Shown: in pieces, positions 23,561-33,089 of the stretch | Layout of the letters: every line of letters starts with the position of its first letter | Numbering within the stretch: position 1 is the first letter of the stretch | Origin: Acidovorax sp. | Lineage (GTDB): Bacteria; Pseudomonadota; Gammaproteobacteria; Burkholderiales; Burkholderiaceae_C | Direction: 5' to 3' | Length of the DNA stretch: 64,000 nt | NCBI GenBank assembly: GCA_030692685.1 | Contig: JAUXZO010000165.1 | Span: 1-64,000 of the forward strand | The notes under the pieces: model-generated | Databases searched by the model: none | What the model was told of the DNA's origin: nothing | Seen by the model: only the letters and a program-made list of their open reading frames with translations | Made by a program: the position numbers and the translations under genes

Positions 23561-23863
23561 ATGAAACGAAATACATCTCCCGCCTTGCATCGCATGGCTC
23601 GTAACATCGTTGAATACGACGACAAGCGCGAAGGCTCTGCGGTTGAGCACCATTTGGTTTTAGCGGCATCCAGCGCCTTGGCCGTGGCGGCGCTGATGGC
23701 GCCGACACCCCAATCCGCAGCGTTGCGCGGCATCGGCGCAGGTTTGCTGTTGATGCGCGCCTTGAGCGGAAGCCAGGGTGTGCGATCTTGGCTGCAGGTG
23801 CGTGACCGCCGGGCTCGCCAACCGTTGAGCCCCGAAGAGGCCCGCGCCGCCTGGTATCTTTGA
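23561..23863 (+). CDS. Small hypothetical membrane protein
   Basis: A possible 100-residue protein with a basic N terminus and one or two hydrophobic stretches (HHLVLAASSALAVAALMAP and IGAGLLLMRALS). It is flanked by minus-strand beta-oxidation genes and lacks a good ribosome-binding site. It has no recognisable motif. It is listed because the residue composition looks protein-like and nothing overlaps it on the other strand. Confidence 0.45.
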   Translation: MKRNTSPALHRMARNIVEYDDKREGSAVEHHLVLAASSALAVAALMAPTPQSAALRGIGAGLLLMRALSGSQGVRSWLQVRDRRARQPLSPEEARAAWYL

Positions 23864-23887
23864 CGGTGTGTAGCGCCCATATGCGCG

Positions 23888-25051
23888 CTACTTTCCCAAA
23901 CCCATGGCGCGCGCGATCACCTCTTTCATGATCTCGTTGGTGCCGCCATAAATGCGCTGCACGCGCGCGTCGGCGTAGGCGCGGGTGATGGGGTATTCCC
24001 ACATGTAGCCGTAGCCGCCAAACAGCTGCACACATTCGTCCATCACCTTGCACTGCAGGTCGCTTGTCCAGTACTTGGCCATGCTGGCGGTCTGTGTGTC
24101 GAGCTGGTCTTGCAGCAATAGCTCGCAGCACTTGTCGACAAACACGCGCGCCACTTGCACCTCGGTCTGCAGTGCTGCCAGGGTGTAGCGGGTGTTTTGG
24201 TAGCTGGCCACGGGCTGGCCAAACACCTTGCGTTCTTTGACGTAGTCCACCGTCCAGTCGATGGCGGCCTGGGCGGCGGCCACGGCGGTGATGGCGATCT
24301 GCAGGCGCTCCCATGGCAGTTGCTCCATGAGGCAGATGAAGCCGCGCCCTTCCATGGCAGGGCCGCCCAGCAGGTTTTCGGCGGGCACCTTCACGTCGTT
24401 GAAAAACAGCTCGGAGGTGTCTTGCGCCTTCATGCCCATTTTTTTCAGCCGCTGGCCTTTTTCAAAGCCGGGCATACCGCGCTCCACCAGCAGCAGGCTG
24501 GTTCCCTTGGCTCCCGCAGCGGGGTCGGTCTTGGCGACCACGATCACCAGGTCGGCATGCCAGCCGTTGGTAATGAAGGTCTTGCTGCCGTTGAGCACGT
24601 AGTGGCTGCCGTCCGCGCTTTTGATCGCCGTGCTCTTGATGCCCTGCAGGTCGCTTCCGGCGGCAGGCTCGCTCATGGCGATGGCGCCCACCATGGCACC
24701 GCTGGCCATTTGCGGCAGGTAGCGGCGCTTTTGCTCTTCGGTACCGTAGTGCAGGATGTATGGCGCCACGATCTCGCTGTGCAGGCCAAAACCAATGCCG
24801 GTGGTACCTGCACGCGCCAGTTCTTCCATCTGCGCCACCGAATACAGCTTGTCTGCTCCGGCGCCGCCGTATTCCTCGGGCAGGCTCATGCACAAAAAGC
24901 CGTTGGCGCCCGCCTGGTTCCACACTTCGCGCGCCACATAACCCTGGTCTTCCCAGTCGGCGTGGTGCGGGGTGACTTCCTTCTCAACAAAGCGGCGGAA
25001 GCTATCGGCAAAGGCTTGGTGGTCGGGCTGAAAGAGGGTGCGTTCAATCAT
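23888..25051 (-). CDS. Acyl-CoA dehydrogenase
   Basis: A 387-residue FAD enzyme with SEPAAGSDLQGIKS, FITNGWHADLV and the C-terminal GGYGYMWEYPITRAYAD and YGGTNEIMKEVIA blocks. The Glu in PWERLQ (about residue 245) is the likely base, since the later position reads YGGTNE. It probably introduces the double bond in straight or branched acyl-CoAs and feeds the neighbouring hydratase/dehydrogenase and thiolase. A TetR-type palindrome lies 20 or so bases before the ATG, linking it to the livH and TetR promoters. Confidence 0.9.
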   Translation of the reverse strand: MIERTLFQPDHQAFADSFRRFVEKEVTPHHADWEDQGYVAREVWNQAGANGFLCMSLPEEYGGAGADKLYSVAQMEELARAGTTGIGFGLHSEIVAPYILHYGTEEQKRRYLPQMASGAMVGAIAMSEPAAGSDLQGIKSTAIKSADGSHYVLNGSKTFITNGWHADLVIVVAKTDPAAGAKGTSLLLVERGMPGFEKGQRLKKMGMKAQDTSELFFNDVKVPAENLLGGPAMEGRGFICLMEQLPWERLQIAITAVAAAQAAIDWTVDYVKERKVFGQPVASYQNTRYTLAALQTEVQVARVFVDKCCELLLQDQLDTQTASMAKYWTSDLQCKVMDECVQLFGGYGYMWEYPITRAYADARVQRIYGGTNEIMKEVIARAMGLGK

Positions 25052-25073
25052 GGCGGTGGGCCCAGTCTATTTA

Positions 25074-25092
25074 TGCAAAGTTACTGCTTGGT
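25074..25092. promoter_or_regulatory. Candidate TetR operator before the acyl-CoA dehydrogenase
   Basis: Read on the minus strand this site is ACCAAGCAGTAACTTTGCAT, an imperfect palindrome. Its right half, CTTTGCATAAA, is identical to the site before livH, and its left half, ACCAAGCA, to the site before the TetR gene. Confidence 0.55.
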
Positions 25093-25146
25093 TAAATTTT
25101 GCCACTGACCGGGCCAGAGCGCACCCCCCGAGCCCGCCCTGAAACG

Positions 25147-25171
25147 CAAAAAACCGCCCGAAGGCGGCTTG
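25147..25171 (-). terminator. Rho-independent terminator after livK
   Basis: On the minus strand AAGCCGCC, TTCG loop and GGCGGTTTTTT form a strong stem followed by T residues. It lies about 95 bases after the livK stop and probably ends the liv/acyl-CoA synthetase transcript. Confidence 0.85.
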
Positions 25172-25198
25172 GTTGGTGGCGCTCAGCGACCCACTCAC

Positions 25199-25256
25199 CG
25201 TTCGGGCTGAGCTGTCGGAGCCTTGCTCGGCGCTTCGACAGGCTCAGATTGAACGG
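25199..25256. repeat. Family B repeat, inverted pair
   Basis: CCGTTCGGGCTGAGC and a reverse-orientation GCTTCGACAGGCTCAGATTGAACGG-like copy face each other between the terminator and the livK stop. Confidence 0.75.
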
Positions 25257-25264
25257 CCTCTGGC

Positions 25265-26431
25265 TCAGGGTTTGACGTAGTCAGACACCACTTTCCACTT
25301 GCCGTCGGTGATCTGCGACAGGCGCGACAGTTCGCTGCCCAGCCGCTTTTGCGGGCCAAATGTGCCTTCTGCACTGCCGAACATGTCGGGCGGAATCACC
25401 ATGGTGTCCATCGCCTTGATGAAGCTGTCGGTGCTGAGGCCAGGGCCCGCCTTCTGTGCGGCTTTGATGAATGAATCGACGGCGTTGTAGCCGTAGACGG
25501 AGAACACCGTGGGGTCTTCGTTGAACTTGGTCTTGTACTTGTTGGCCCAGAACCGGATGGGCTGCGAAGCTTCGTCCAGGTAAGGGTGTTGCACCGTCAT
25601 GGTGGCGTACAGGCCATCCATGGGCTTTCCACCCAGTTTGTGGATCAGGTCGGTGTAGGCGGCACTAGAACCCAGGAAGGTGGGGCTAAACCCCGTCTTG
25701 CGCGACTCGCCGATGGTGCCAATGGTCTCGCGAATGATGGTGCCCAGCACCACAAAGTCGCAATCCGCTGCCTTCATTTTTGCCACTTGCGACGAGAAAT
25801 CCGTCGCGCCGCGCTTGTATGAGGTCTTCTCGGTGAAATCCATGCCGATGGACTTGAGCGCCGCCTCGCCACCGCGCATCACTTCCAGGCCGAACTCGTC
25901 ATCCTGATAGATGGTGCAAATCTTCTTGGCGCCTTTTTCTTTGATGAGCTTGGGTGCGGCCAGGCGGATCTGGTCGTAATAGGTGGCAGCAAACGAATAC
26001 TTGAGCTTGTGGAAGGGCTCGTACATTTCGCGCGCAGCCGTCACAGGAAAAAAGTTAATCACGTTTTTGCTGAACTGCACGGGCATGGCGGCCAGGTTCT
26101 GGGCCGTGCCGATGTGCGCAATCATCATGAAGATCTTGTCCTGGTTGACCAGCTTTTGCGCGGCGAGCACGGCTTTCTTGGGGTCGTAGCCCGAGTCTTC
26201 CACCTTGAGGTCGAGCTTTCGGCCGTTGATGCCGCCTTGCTCGTTGGCCTCGTCCACGCGCAGCATCATGCCCAGCCGCACCTGTTTGCCAAAGCCCGCC
26301 AGCGGCCCAGACAAATCCTGAATGGACCCCAGCGTGATGGTGTCTTTGCTCACGCCCTGGCTGGGCTGCGCTTGCGCAGAGGCCCCGGCCATGGCCACGA
26401 TGGCCAGCGCGGCAATGTGATGAAGTTTCAT
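25265..26431 (-). CDS. livK: Branched-chain-type ABC transporter substrate-binding protein
   Basis: A periplasmic type I binding protein of 388 residues. The signal peptide MKLHHIAALAIVAMAGASAQAQ is obvious and the mature part begins with VSKDTITLGSIQDLSGPLAG, typical of LivK-like proteins. The start at 26431 follows GGAG. It closes the livHMGF-synthetase block. Many family members in Burkholderiales bind aromatic or fatty acids rather than amino acids, and the acyl-CoA context suggests such a ligand here. Confidence 0.88.
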   Translation of the reverse strand: MKLHHIAALAIVAMAGASAQAQPSQGVSKDTITLGSIQDLSGPLAGFGKQVRLGMMLRVDEANEQGGINGRKLDLKVEDSGYDPKKAVLAAQKLVNQDKIFMMIAHIGTAQNLAAMPVQFSKNVINFFPVTAAREMYEPFHKLKYSFAATYYDQIRLAAPKLIKEKGAKKICTIYQDDEFGLEVMRGGEAALKSIGMDFTEKTSYKRGATDFSSQVAKMKAADCDFVVLGTIIRETIGTIGESRKTGFSPTFLGSSAAYTDLIHKLGGKPMDGLYATMTVQHPYLDEASQPIRFWANKYKTKFNEDPTVFSVYGYNAVDSFIKAAQKAGPGLSTDSFIKAMDTMVIPPDMFGSAEGTFGPQKRLGSELSRLSQITDGKWKVVSDYVKP

Positions 26432-26558
26432 GGCACGTCTCCTTTGGTTGGATCGAACTCGGTTGCTCGTTATAGAACGATGCCCGGGGTGAGGCACCAG
26501 CACTTTCCCTATCTGCCCGGGTCTTGGTCCGCGTTGCTCGGCGCGCCATGGTGCCCCC

Positions 26559-28415
26559 TTACCGGTACATGGCTTCGATCTGCGGCGCGTACTTCTGCTG
26601 CACTAGCTTGCGCTTGAGTTTCATCGTCGGGGTCAGCTCTTCATCCTCTGCCGTGAGCTGCGTGTCCAGCAGGAAGAACTTCTTGATCTGCTCCACCCGC
26701 GCAAACTTGGCATTGACGCGGTCGATCTCGGCCTGGATCAGCTCCTGCACCTCACGGGTGCGGGTCAGGCTGGCGTAGTTGCTGAAAGGCACGTCGTTGT
26801 CCTGCGCGTACTTCTCCACGTTCTCCTGGTCGATCATGATGATTACCGTGAGGTAAGGCAGCTTGTCGCCAATGACCACCGCGTCGGTGATGTAGGGGCT
26901 GAACTTGAGTTCGTTCTCCAACTCGCTGGGCGTGATGTTCTTGCCGCCCGCGGTGATGATGATGTCCTTCATGCGGTCGGTGATGCGCAGGTAACCGTCG
27001 GCGTCGATCAGGCCCACGTCGCCGGTGTGCAGCCAGCCATCGGGGTCAATCGTTTCGGCCGTCTTTTCGGGCAGGTTGAGGTAGCCCTTGAAGACGTTGG
27101 GCCCGCGCACCAGGATCTCGCCAGTGGTGGCGTCCACACGCACCTCGTTGTAGGCGGCGGCGGGGCCGATGGAGCCGGGCTTGATGCGGCTGGCGGGCAC
27201 GCCGGTGGCGGCGCCGCAGGTCTCAGTCATGCCCCACACTTCGAGCATGGGCACGCCCAAGGCCAGGTACCACTTCACCAGTTCAGGCGATATGGGCGCC
27301 GCGCCCGTGACGAGGAAACGCGCGCGGTGAATGCCAATGAGCTTGCGCACATTGTTGAGCGCCAGCCAACGCGCCAGCTGGAACTGCAGCTTCAGCAGTC
27401 CCCCCACCGGCTGGCCCGCCAGCACCCGATCGGCAATGCGGGTGCCGACACCGATGGACCAGGCGTAGGCTCCCTGCTGCATGCGCGTGGATTCTTTGAG
27501 TGCAATCATCACGCCGGAGTAGAACTTCTCCCACACACGCGGCACGGCGGTGAACACGGTGGGCGCGATCTCGCGCACGTTCTCGGGCACCGTGTCGGGG
27601 TTTTCTACAAAGTTGAGCTTGGCCCCGGTGTAGAGCGAAAAGTATTCGCCGCCCATGCGCTCAGCAATGTGGCACAGCGGCAGAAAACACATGGTCTCGT
27701 CGTCTTCGCTGCGCGAGATCAGCGTGTTGTAGCCGCGCACGGTATAGGTGAGTGCGGCATGGGTGTGCATGGCGCCCTTGGGCTTGCCCGTGGTGCCCGA
27801 GGTGTAGACGAGGATGGCCACGTCGTCTGGCCCGCAGCCTTGCACGCGGCGCGCGATTTCATCGGGGTGTTGCTGGTTAAATGCGCGGCCCAGCTCTCGC
27901 AGGGCGTGCAGGCTTAGCACATGGGGGTCATCAAGGCCCCGCAGGCCTTCCATGTCGAACACCACAATCTTGCGCAGCACGGGCAGGCTGCCCCGCACCT
28001 CCAGGGCCTTGTCGAGCTGCTCGTCGTCTTCGACAAACAGCACGGTGGTGCGCGAGTCTTCGCTGAGGTAGTGCACCTGCGCCGCTGCATCGGTGGGGTA
28101 GATGCCGTTGGACACACCGCCGCAGCTCAGCACCGCCAGGTCAGCCAGCACCCATTCGATGTTGGTGTTCGACAAAACAGACGCGCAATCACCCGGCGCA
28201 AAGCCCAGCGACATCAGGCCCCCCGCAATCTCGCGCACGGCCTCGGCGGTCTGGTCCCAGGTCCAGCTCTTCCAGATGCCCAACTCTTTCTGGCGCATCC
28301 ACACGCGCGGTCCGCGACTGGCCACGGCGTTCCAGAACATCGCGGGGATGGTGTCGCCCGCCAGCACGTCGGTGCCTGCGGGCTGGATGTGAGAAAGGTC
28401 CCAGAGATTCGACAT
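26559..28415 (-). CDS. Long-chain acyl-CoA synthetase (AMP-forming)
   Basis: A 618-residue adenylate-forming ligase that activates a carboxylic acid to its CoA thioester with ATP. The P-loop-like YTSGTTGKPKG is at about residues 204-214; GMTETCGA and the TGDVGLIDADGYLRITDR hinge follow. It sits between livF and livK on the same strand. The imported substrate is thus probably an acid that is coupled to CoA immediately after uptake. Length and motifs fit the long-chain (FadD15-like) branch, but the ligand cannot be fixed. Confidence 0.9.
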   Translation of the reverse strand: MSNLWDLSHIQPAGTDVLAGDTIPAMFWNAVASRGPRVWMRQKELGIWKSWTWDQTAEAVREIAGGLMSLGFAPGDCASVLSNTNIEWVLADLAVLSCGGVSNGIYPTDAAAQVHYLSEDSRTTVLFVEDDEQLDKALEVRGSLPVLRKIVVFDMEGLRGLDDPHVLSLHALRELGRAFNQQHPDEIARRVQGCGPDDVAILVYTSGTTGKPKGAMHTHAALTYTVRGYNTLISRSEDDETMCFLPLCHIAERMGGEYFSLYTGAKLNFVENPDTVPENVREIAPTVFTAVPRVWEKFYSGVMIALKESTRMQQGAYAWSIGVGTRIADRVLAGQPVGGLLKLQFQLARWLALNNVRKLIGIHRARFLVTGAAPISPELVKWYLALGVPMLEVWGMTETCGAATGVPASRIKPGSIGPAAAYNEVRVDATTGEILVRGPNVFKGYLNLPEKTAETIDPDGWLHTGDVGLIDADGYLRITDRMKDIIITAGGKNITPSELENELKFSPYITDAVVIGDKLPYLTVIIMIDQENVEKYAQDNDVPFSNYASLTRTREVQELIQAEIDRVNAKFARVEQIKKFFLLDTQLTAEDEELTPTMKLKRKLVQQKYAPQIEAMYR

Positions 28416-28462
28416 GTCAGTAGTCCGCTTTGCTCTGCTTTGGTGGCTGCGCATAAAACTGG

Positions 28463-28606
28463 CGAGGCCGATGCCAGCGCCCCCGCGCAAGGGCCGCCAA
28501 GCCGCTCGGGCGGCGCTTCGTTTGCGTGCGCTGGAGGTGTCTCCCTCCCGCATGGCGCAGCAATGCGAGAGAGGGGGAAGGCGCGAAGCGACACAGGGGG
28601 TGCTTC
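28463..28606. repeat. GC-rich palindromic repeat remnant (family C-like)
   Basis: The gap between livF and the synthetase contains GCGCAAGGGCCGCCAAGC, a CTCCCTCCCGCATGG and GAGAGAGGGGGAAGGCGCG arrangement like the family C elements near 62.8 and 63.8 kb. It is more degenerate than those copies. No gene is seen. Confidence 0.45.
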
Positions 28607-28609
28607 ATG

Positions 28610-29419
28610 TCATCTCCAGGTCTTTTTCTTTTTCCACCGCCGCTCGCCGCGAACGCCTTCGTCCTTCATGCCGAGGTAGAACTCCTTGATGTCGTCCTTC
28701 TCGCGCAGGCGCTCGCAACTGTCTTCCATCACGATGCGGCCGTTTTCCAGCACGTAGCCGTAGTCGGATGCATTGAGCGCCATGTTGGCGTTCTGCTCCA
28801 CCAACAAGATGGTGGTGCCGCGTTCGCGGTTGATGCGCACCACGATCTCGAAAATTTCCTTGGTGAGCTTGGGCGAGAGGCCCAGGCTGGGCTCGTCGAG
28901 CAAGATGAGCTGCGGGTTGGCCATGAGCGCACGCGAGATCGCCAGCATCTGCTGCTGCCCGCCCGAGAGCAAGCCTGCATCCTGCGCTGCGCGCTCCTTC
29001 AGGATGGGGAAGTAGCCGTAAACCGTCTCAATGTCGCGCGCCACGGCGTCGGCGTCACTGCGGGTGTAGGCGCCCATCAGCAGGTTGTCGCGCACTGACA
29101 GCAGTGCAAACACCTCGCGCCCCTCAGGCACATGCATGAGGCCCCTGCGAACGATGGCGGCTGGGTCGTTGGCGGTGATGTCGGCGCCCTGGAACTCAAT
29201 CGAGCCCTTGCGCGGGTCGATGATGCCGCTGATGGTTTTGAGAATGGTGGTTTTGCCTGCCCCGTTGCTGCCCAGCACGGCCGCAATCTCGCCGCGCCGC
29301 ACTTGCAGGCTAACGCCCCGAATGGCCTTGATGGGGCCGTAGGCGCTCTCGACGTTCTGCAGGCGCAGCAGGGGCTGGTCGGCAGGATCAGCCTGAGTGG
29401 CGGCAAGCACGGCGCTCAT
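28610..29419 (-). CDS. livF: Branched-chain-type ABC transporter ATP-binding protein LivF
   Basis: A 269-residue ABC ATPase with Walker A GSNGAGKTT (50-58), signature LSGGQQQML and Walker B LILLDEPSLGLSP. It has an unusual basic C-terminal tail (RRWKKKKTWR). The start overlaps the livG stop by four bases (ATGA). Together with LivG it energises the LivH/LivM permease. Confidence 0.93.
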   Translation of the reverse strand: MSAVLAATQADPADQPLLRLQNVESAYGPIKAIRGVSLQVRRGEIAAVLGSNGAGKTTILKTISGIIDPRKGSIEFQGADITANDPAAIVRRGLMHVPEGREVFALLSVRDNLLMGAYTRSDADAVARDIETVYGYFPILKERAAQDAGLLSGGQQQMLAISRALMANPQLILLDEPSLGLSPKLTKEIFEIVVRINRERGTTILLVEQNANMALNASDYGYVLENGRIVMEDSCERLREKDDIKEFYLGMKDEGVRGERRWKKKKTWR

Positions 29420-30264
29420 GGTCGGGCTCCGAAGGCGCTGCCGGGTGGGCGGCGCAGGTTGCTCACATCGTCGATGGTGCCGAGATACGCCTCGATCACG
29501 CCGGGGTGCGCCTGTACTTCGCGCGGCGTGCCCATGGCCACCACCTCGCCCTGGTTCATGGCCAGTACCCGGTCGGACACCTTGGACACGAGCGACATGT
29601 CGTGCTCCACCATCAACACGGTGATGCCAAGCTCGTGCTGGATGTCCTGAATCCAGAACGCCATGTCGTCGGTTTCTTCCATGTTGAGACCCGACGAGGG
29701 TTCGTCGAGCAGCAGCAGCTGCGGCTCGGTGCACAGCGCGCGGGCCAACTCGACCACCTTGCGCACGCCATAGGGCAGGCCAGCTACCAGGGTGTCTCTG
29801 TAGTGTTGCAGGTCCAGGAAGTCGATGATCTGCTCGGCCTTCTCGCGGGCTCGCACCTCTGCATCGCGCACCTTGCGGGTAAAGAACATGTCTTGCCACA
29901 CGCTTGTTTCGCGCCGGGTGTGGCGACCGATCAGCAGGTTGTGCAGCACACTGGCGTGCTCGAAGAGTTCGATGTTCTGAAAGGTGCGCGCTATCCCCAA
30001 GCCCGCCACCTTGTGCGGTGGCTGGTCAGTCAGCGGGAGCATGGCGCCGCCGGGGCCCGCGTAGGCAATGGTGCCGGTGGTGGGCGTGTAGATGCGGCTG
30101 ATGAGGTTGAACACCGTGGTCTTGCCTGCACCGTTGGGGCCGATGAGGGTGAACACCTCGCCGCGGCGTACCTCAAAGCTCACGCTGTTGACCGCCAGCA
30201 CGCCACCAAAGCGGACGCTGAGGTTTTGGGCCGAAAGCAGGACGTCATTGGTCATGGCGTTCAT
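29416..30264 (-). CDS. livG: Branched-chain-type ABC transporter ATP-binding protein LivG
   Basis: A 282-residue ABC ATPase with Walker A GPNGAGKTT (42-50) and Walker B LLLLDEPSSGLN. The signature reads LPYGVRKVVELARAL rather than the usual LSYGxQR form. A C-terminal LivG-type extension follows. It overlaps livM by four bases and livF by four, so translation of the three genes is coupled. Confidence 0.92.
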   Translation of the reverse strand: MNAMTNDVLLSAQNLSVRFGGVLAVNSVSFEVRRGEVFTLIGPNGAGKTTVFNLISRIYTPTTGTIAYAGPGGAMLPLTDQPPHKVAGLGIARTFQNIELFEHASVLHNLLIGRHTRRETSVWQDMFFTRKVRDAEVRAREKAEQIIDFLDLQHYRDTLVAGLPYGVRKVVELARALCTEPQLLLLDEPSSGLNMEETDDMAFWIQDIQHELGITVLMVEHDMSLVSKVSDRVLAMNQGEVVAMGTPREVQAHPGVIEAYLGTIDDVSNLRRPPGSAFGARP

Positions 30265-31337
30265 TTCAAGCGGTCAGACTTTTGGAAAGACTTCTGCCGC
30301 TTGAACAGGCCCTTGCGGTAGAACGGAAACATCTGCAGCCAGGTGCGCACCTTGAGCCAGCGGCCATACAAGCCCATGGGCTCGAACAACACGAAGGCAA
30401 TTAGCACCGCGCCATACACCACCGCCTGCAAGCCCGGCGCCTGGCCGATGGCTGCGGGCAGCCAGTCTTTGCTGAGCGAAATCATTTGCGGCATGGTGAT
30501 GAGGAAGATGGCGCCCAGAAACGCACCATGCACCGACCCCAGCCCGCCGATCACGATCATCAGCAGCAGGTCGATGGACTGCAGGATGTTGAACTGGTCG
30601 GGCGAGATGAACTGCAGTTTGTGCGCATACAGTGCGCCACCCACGCCTGCCAGCGCGGCCGACAGCGAGAACGACAGCGTCTTGTAGCGCGCCAGGTGAA
30701 TGCCCATGCTTTGCGCCGAAATTTCTGAATCACGAATAGCCACAAACGCCCGGCCCGTGGGCGAGCGCAACAGGTTCAGGATGCCCAGCGTGCTGACCAC
30801 CGCAATCACCAGGCATAGAAAGTAGAACGACTCGGTGGACTCGAACGAGTAGCCAAATATCTGCGGCGGCACGAGGTGCTTGCCCGAGTTGCCACCCGTC
30901 ACTGACTCCCAGCGCGCAAAAACCTCTTCCACAATGAACCCGAACGACAGCGTGGCCATGCCCAGGTAAATGCCTTTTACGCGCAGCGCGGGCAGGCCCA
31001 CCACCACGCCCACCGCCGCCGAAAGCCCTGCAGCGCAGGCCAGTGACAGCGCAAAGGGCCAGCCCATGCCCGTCAGCACCGCCTGCGTGTAGGCGCCCAC
31101 CCCCAGAAAGGCGGCGTGCCCTAGCGAGAACTGCCCCGTGAACCCGGCCAGCAGCATCAACCCCAGGCCGACGATGCCGTAGATGAGCACAAAGGTCAGC
31201 TGTGCCAGCCAATATTCAGGTGCCACCCAGGGGGCGGCCACGAGTGCCAGGCCCAGCAGGCTGTACCAGAACACATGCCCGCCATGTTTGGCCAGGCGCA
31301 GGTCTTGCGCGTACGAGGTCTTGAAAAGAAAGCGCAT
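30261..31337 (-). CDS. livM: Branched-chain-type ABC transporter permease LivM
   Basis: A 358-residue inner-membrane permease with eight or more hydrophobic segments and the family block LMLLAGFTGQFSLGHAAFLGVGAY. GGLGSVHGAFLGAI near the C terminus is the ATPase-contact region. It lies three bases downstream of livH. Confidence 0.92.
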   Translation of the reverse strand: MRFLFKTSYAQDLRLAKHGGHVFWYSLLGLALVAAPWVAPEYWLAQLTFVLIYGIVGLGLMLLAGFTGQFSLGHAAFLGVGAYTQAVLTGMGWPFALSLACAAGLSAAVGVVVGLPALRVKGIYLGMATLSFGFIVEEVFARWESVTGGNSGKHLVPPQIFGYSFESTESFYFLCLVIAVVSTLGILNLLRSPTGRAFVAIRDSEISAQSMGIHLARYKTLSFSLSAALAGVGGALYAHKLQFISPDQFNILQSIDLLLMIVIGGLGSVHGAFLGAIFLITMPQMISLSKDWLPAAIGQAPGLQAVVYGAVLIAFVLFEPMGLYGRWLKVRTWLQMFPFYRKGLFKRQKSFQKSDRLK

Positions 31338-31340
31338 GGG

Positions 31341-32216
31341 TCAGACTTTCTTTCGCAGTTTTTCGCCGAACAAGCCGTTGGGCCTGACCATCAGCATGAT
31401 GAGCACCACGATGTAGGCGGCGGTGTCTTTGAAGCCATCGGGCAGATAGAACCCCGAGAGCGATTCAACAATGCCGATGACCAGCCCACCCACGATGGCC
31501 CCTGGCAGGCTGCCGAAGCCGCCCACCACGGCGGCCGGAAACGCCTTGAGTCCGATCAGCCCCATGTTGGCGTGCACAAAGGTGATGGGCGCCAGCAGCA
31601 GCCCGGCCACGGCGGCCACGCAGGCCGCTAGGCCCCAGGCCAGTCCGTTGAGGCGTTGCACCGGAATACCCATGTAGTAGGCCGCCAGCTGGTTTTGTGA
31701 TGACGCCTGCATGGCGATGCCGAGCTTGCTGTAGCGAAACATGGCGAATAGAAGCACACACAGCACGCCGGTGGCGCCAATCACCACCAGCTGCTCGGCG
31801 CTGAGCACCAGTTCGCCCAGACGCAGCGACATGTCTTTGTAGGGCACGGGCAGCGTGTGGGTGTCGGTGCCGATGTTGGGGATCATCGTGACCAGCCCGC
31901 GCAGCACATACCCGATGCCGATGGTGAGCATGACGATGGAGAAGGCCGGCTGGCCCAGAATGGGGCGGATGACCGCGCGTTCCAGTAAGGTGCCAAACAG
32001 GCCCATGGCCAGGATGCTGGCGAGCACCGCCACCCAGAAGGGGAAGCCCAGCACCGTCATGAGCGCCAGGCCGCCGAAGGCGCCGAGCATCATGAGTTCG
32101 CCCTGGGCAAAGCTCACCGTTTCTGTGGCCTTGTAGATGAGCACGAAGCCGAGCGCAATCAGCCCGTAAATGCACCCTTGGGAGATACCGCTGATCAACA
32201 GTTGCACAAATTGCAC
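31341..32216 (-). CDS. livH: Branched-chain-type ABC transporter permease LivH
   Basis: A 291-residue permease beginning at GTG with GGGAG upstream. SQGCIYGLIALGFVLIYKAT and the FAQGELMMLGAF block are typical of LivH. It is the first gene of the livHMGF-synthetase-livK transcript. A TetR-type palindrome lies about 25 bases before the start, suggesting repression that is relieved by an acyl-CoA or related ligand. Confidence 0.92.
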   Translation of the reverse strand: MQFVQLLISGISQGCIYGLIALGFVLIYKATETVSFAQGELMMLGAFGGLALMTVLGFPFWVAVLASILAMGLFGTLLERAVIRPILGQPAFSIVMLTIGIGYVLRGLVTMIPNIGTDTHTLPVPYKDMSLRLGELVLSAEQLVVIGATGVLCVLLFAMFRYSKLGIAMQASSQNQLAAYYMGIPVQRLNGLAWGLAACVAAVAGLLLAPITFVHANMGLIGLKAFPAAVVGGFGSLPGAIVGGLVIGIVESLSGFYLPDGFKDTAAYIVVLIMLMVRPNGLFGEKLRKKV

Positions 32217-32239
32217 CGAAGCTCCCTCAGAGTATTTTT

Positions 32240-32257
32240 ACAAAGCGATTGCTTTGC
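32240..32257. promoter_or_regulatory. Candidate TetR operator before livH
   Basis: CAAAGC and GCTTTG form a perfect inverted repeat around GATT (32241-32256), followed by ATAAA. It aligns base for base with the sites at 336-353 and 25074-25092. The rest of 32217-32603 holds no gene; it includes a degenerate family A repeat. Confidence 0.58.
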
Positions 32258-32505
32258 ATAAATGATCGTGCCTGCGCCCGGCGCTTACCGCACTCGGGGC
32301 TAACCCTGAGGCTGGTGCGCTGAAAGACAGTGGATATTGACCGAGCGGACAGGCCAGCGCAATAAGGGTTGCAGCCGATCTGCCCACCCTCCTGAAGTCG
32401 GGCCAACGCGGGGCATCCGTGCTGTGGAGGCAACTCTGGGATGGATGCCTCATCGGCCGCAGGCCATGCATGCGCGCATGCCGCGCGCCAGATCTGGTTT
32501 TAAGT

Positions 32506-32562
32506 AAAAATGGCCGCTACCGCTTGATCTTATTGTGCTGATAGCTATATTAAATATAGCAA
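32506..32562. repeat. Family A repeat, copy 6 (degenerate)
   Basis: ATGGCCGCTACCGCTTGATC followed by GATAGCTATATTAAATATAGC keeps the flanks of the family but has lost the second core arm. Confidence 0.6.
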
Positions 32563-32603
32563 TTTGCACTTCTTTCGGTTTGCCGAAGTCCTCCGAGAAC
32601 TCC

Positions 32604-33089
32604 ATGAGTAAAACCACCATTGCACCCCTGCAGGCCTTTGAACCTGAATTCATCGCCGGGCTCAAGTCCATTTTTGAAGAGAAGATTGTGTTCAACCAGG
32701 TGCTGGGGTTGAAGGTGATCGACCTGCGCCCCGACGGCGTGACGGGCCGCATCGACATGAAGCCCGAGTTAATTGGCCACTATGCCTACAACCGCATCCA
32801 CGGTGGCGTGATCAGCGCGGGGCTGGACGCCATGGGCGGGCTTGCCGTGATGGCCGCCATCGGTGCTAAACACATGGACGAAGCGCCGGAGCAGCGGCTG
32901 CACCGCTTTGCCAAGCTGGGCACCATTGACTTGCGCATTGACTACCTGCGCCCCGGCATTGGCAGCCACTTTGAACTGCGCGCCCATGTGCTGCGGCTCG
33001 GTTCGCGTGTAGCCACCACGCGCATGGAGTTTCTGGGGCCGGACGGTGAGATCATGTCCGCCGGAGCCGCCGCTTACATCGTGTCGTAA
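32604..33089 (+). CDS. PaaI/YigI-like hotdog-fold thioesterase
   Basis: A 161-residue protein with the hotdog signature NRIHGGVISAGLDAMGG near residue 66. It then has IDLRIDYLRPG, as in YigI-type thioesterases. It probably hydrolyses acyl-CoAs and could release excess CoA esters. The ATG at 32604 is preferred over an upstream start because family homology begins about there. It is monocistronic and faces away from the liv operon. Confidence 0.83.
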   Translation: MSKTTIAPLQAFEPEFIAGLKSIFEEKIVFNQVLGLKVIDLRPDGVTGRIDMKPELIGHYAYNRIHGGVISAGLDAMGGLAVMAAIGAKHMDEAPEQRLHRFAKLGTIDLRIDYLRPGIGSHFELRAHVLRLGSRVATTRMEFLGPDGEIMSAGAAAYIVS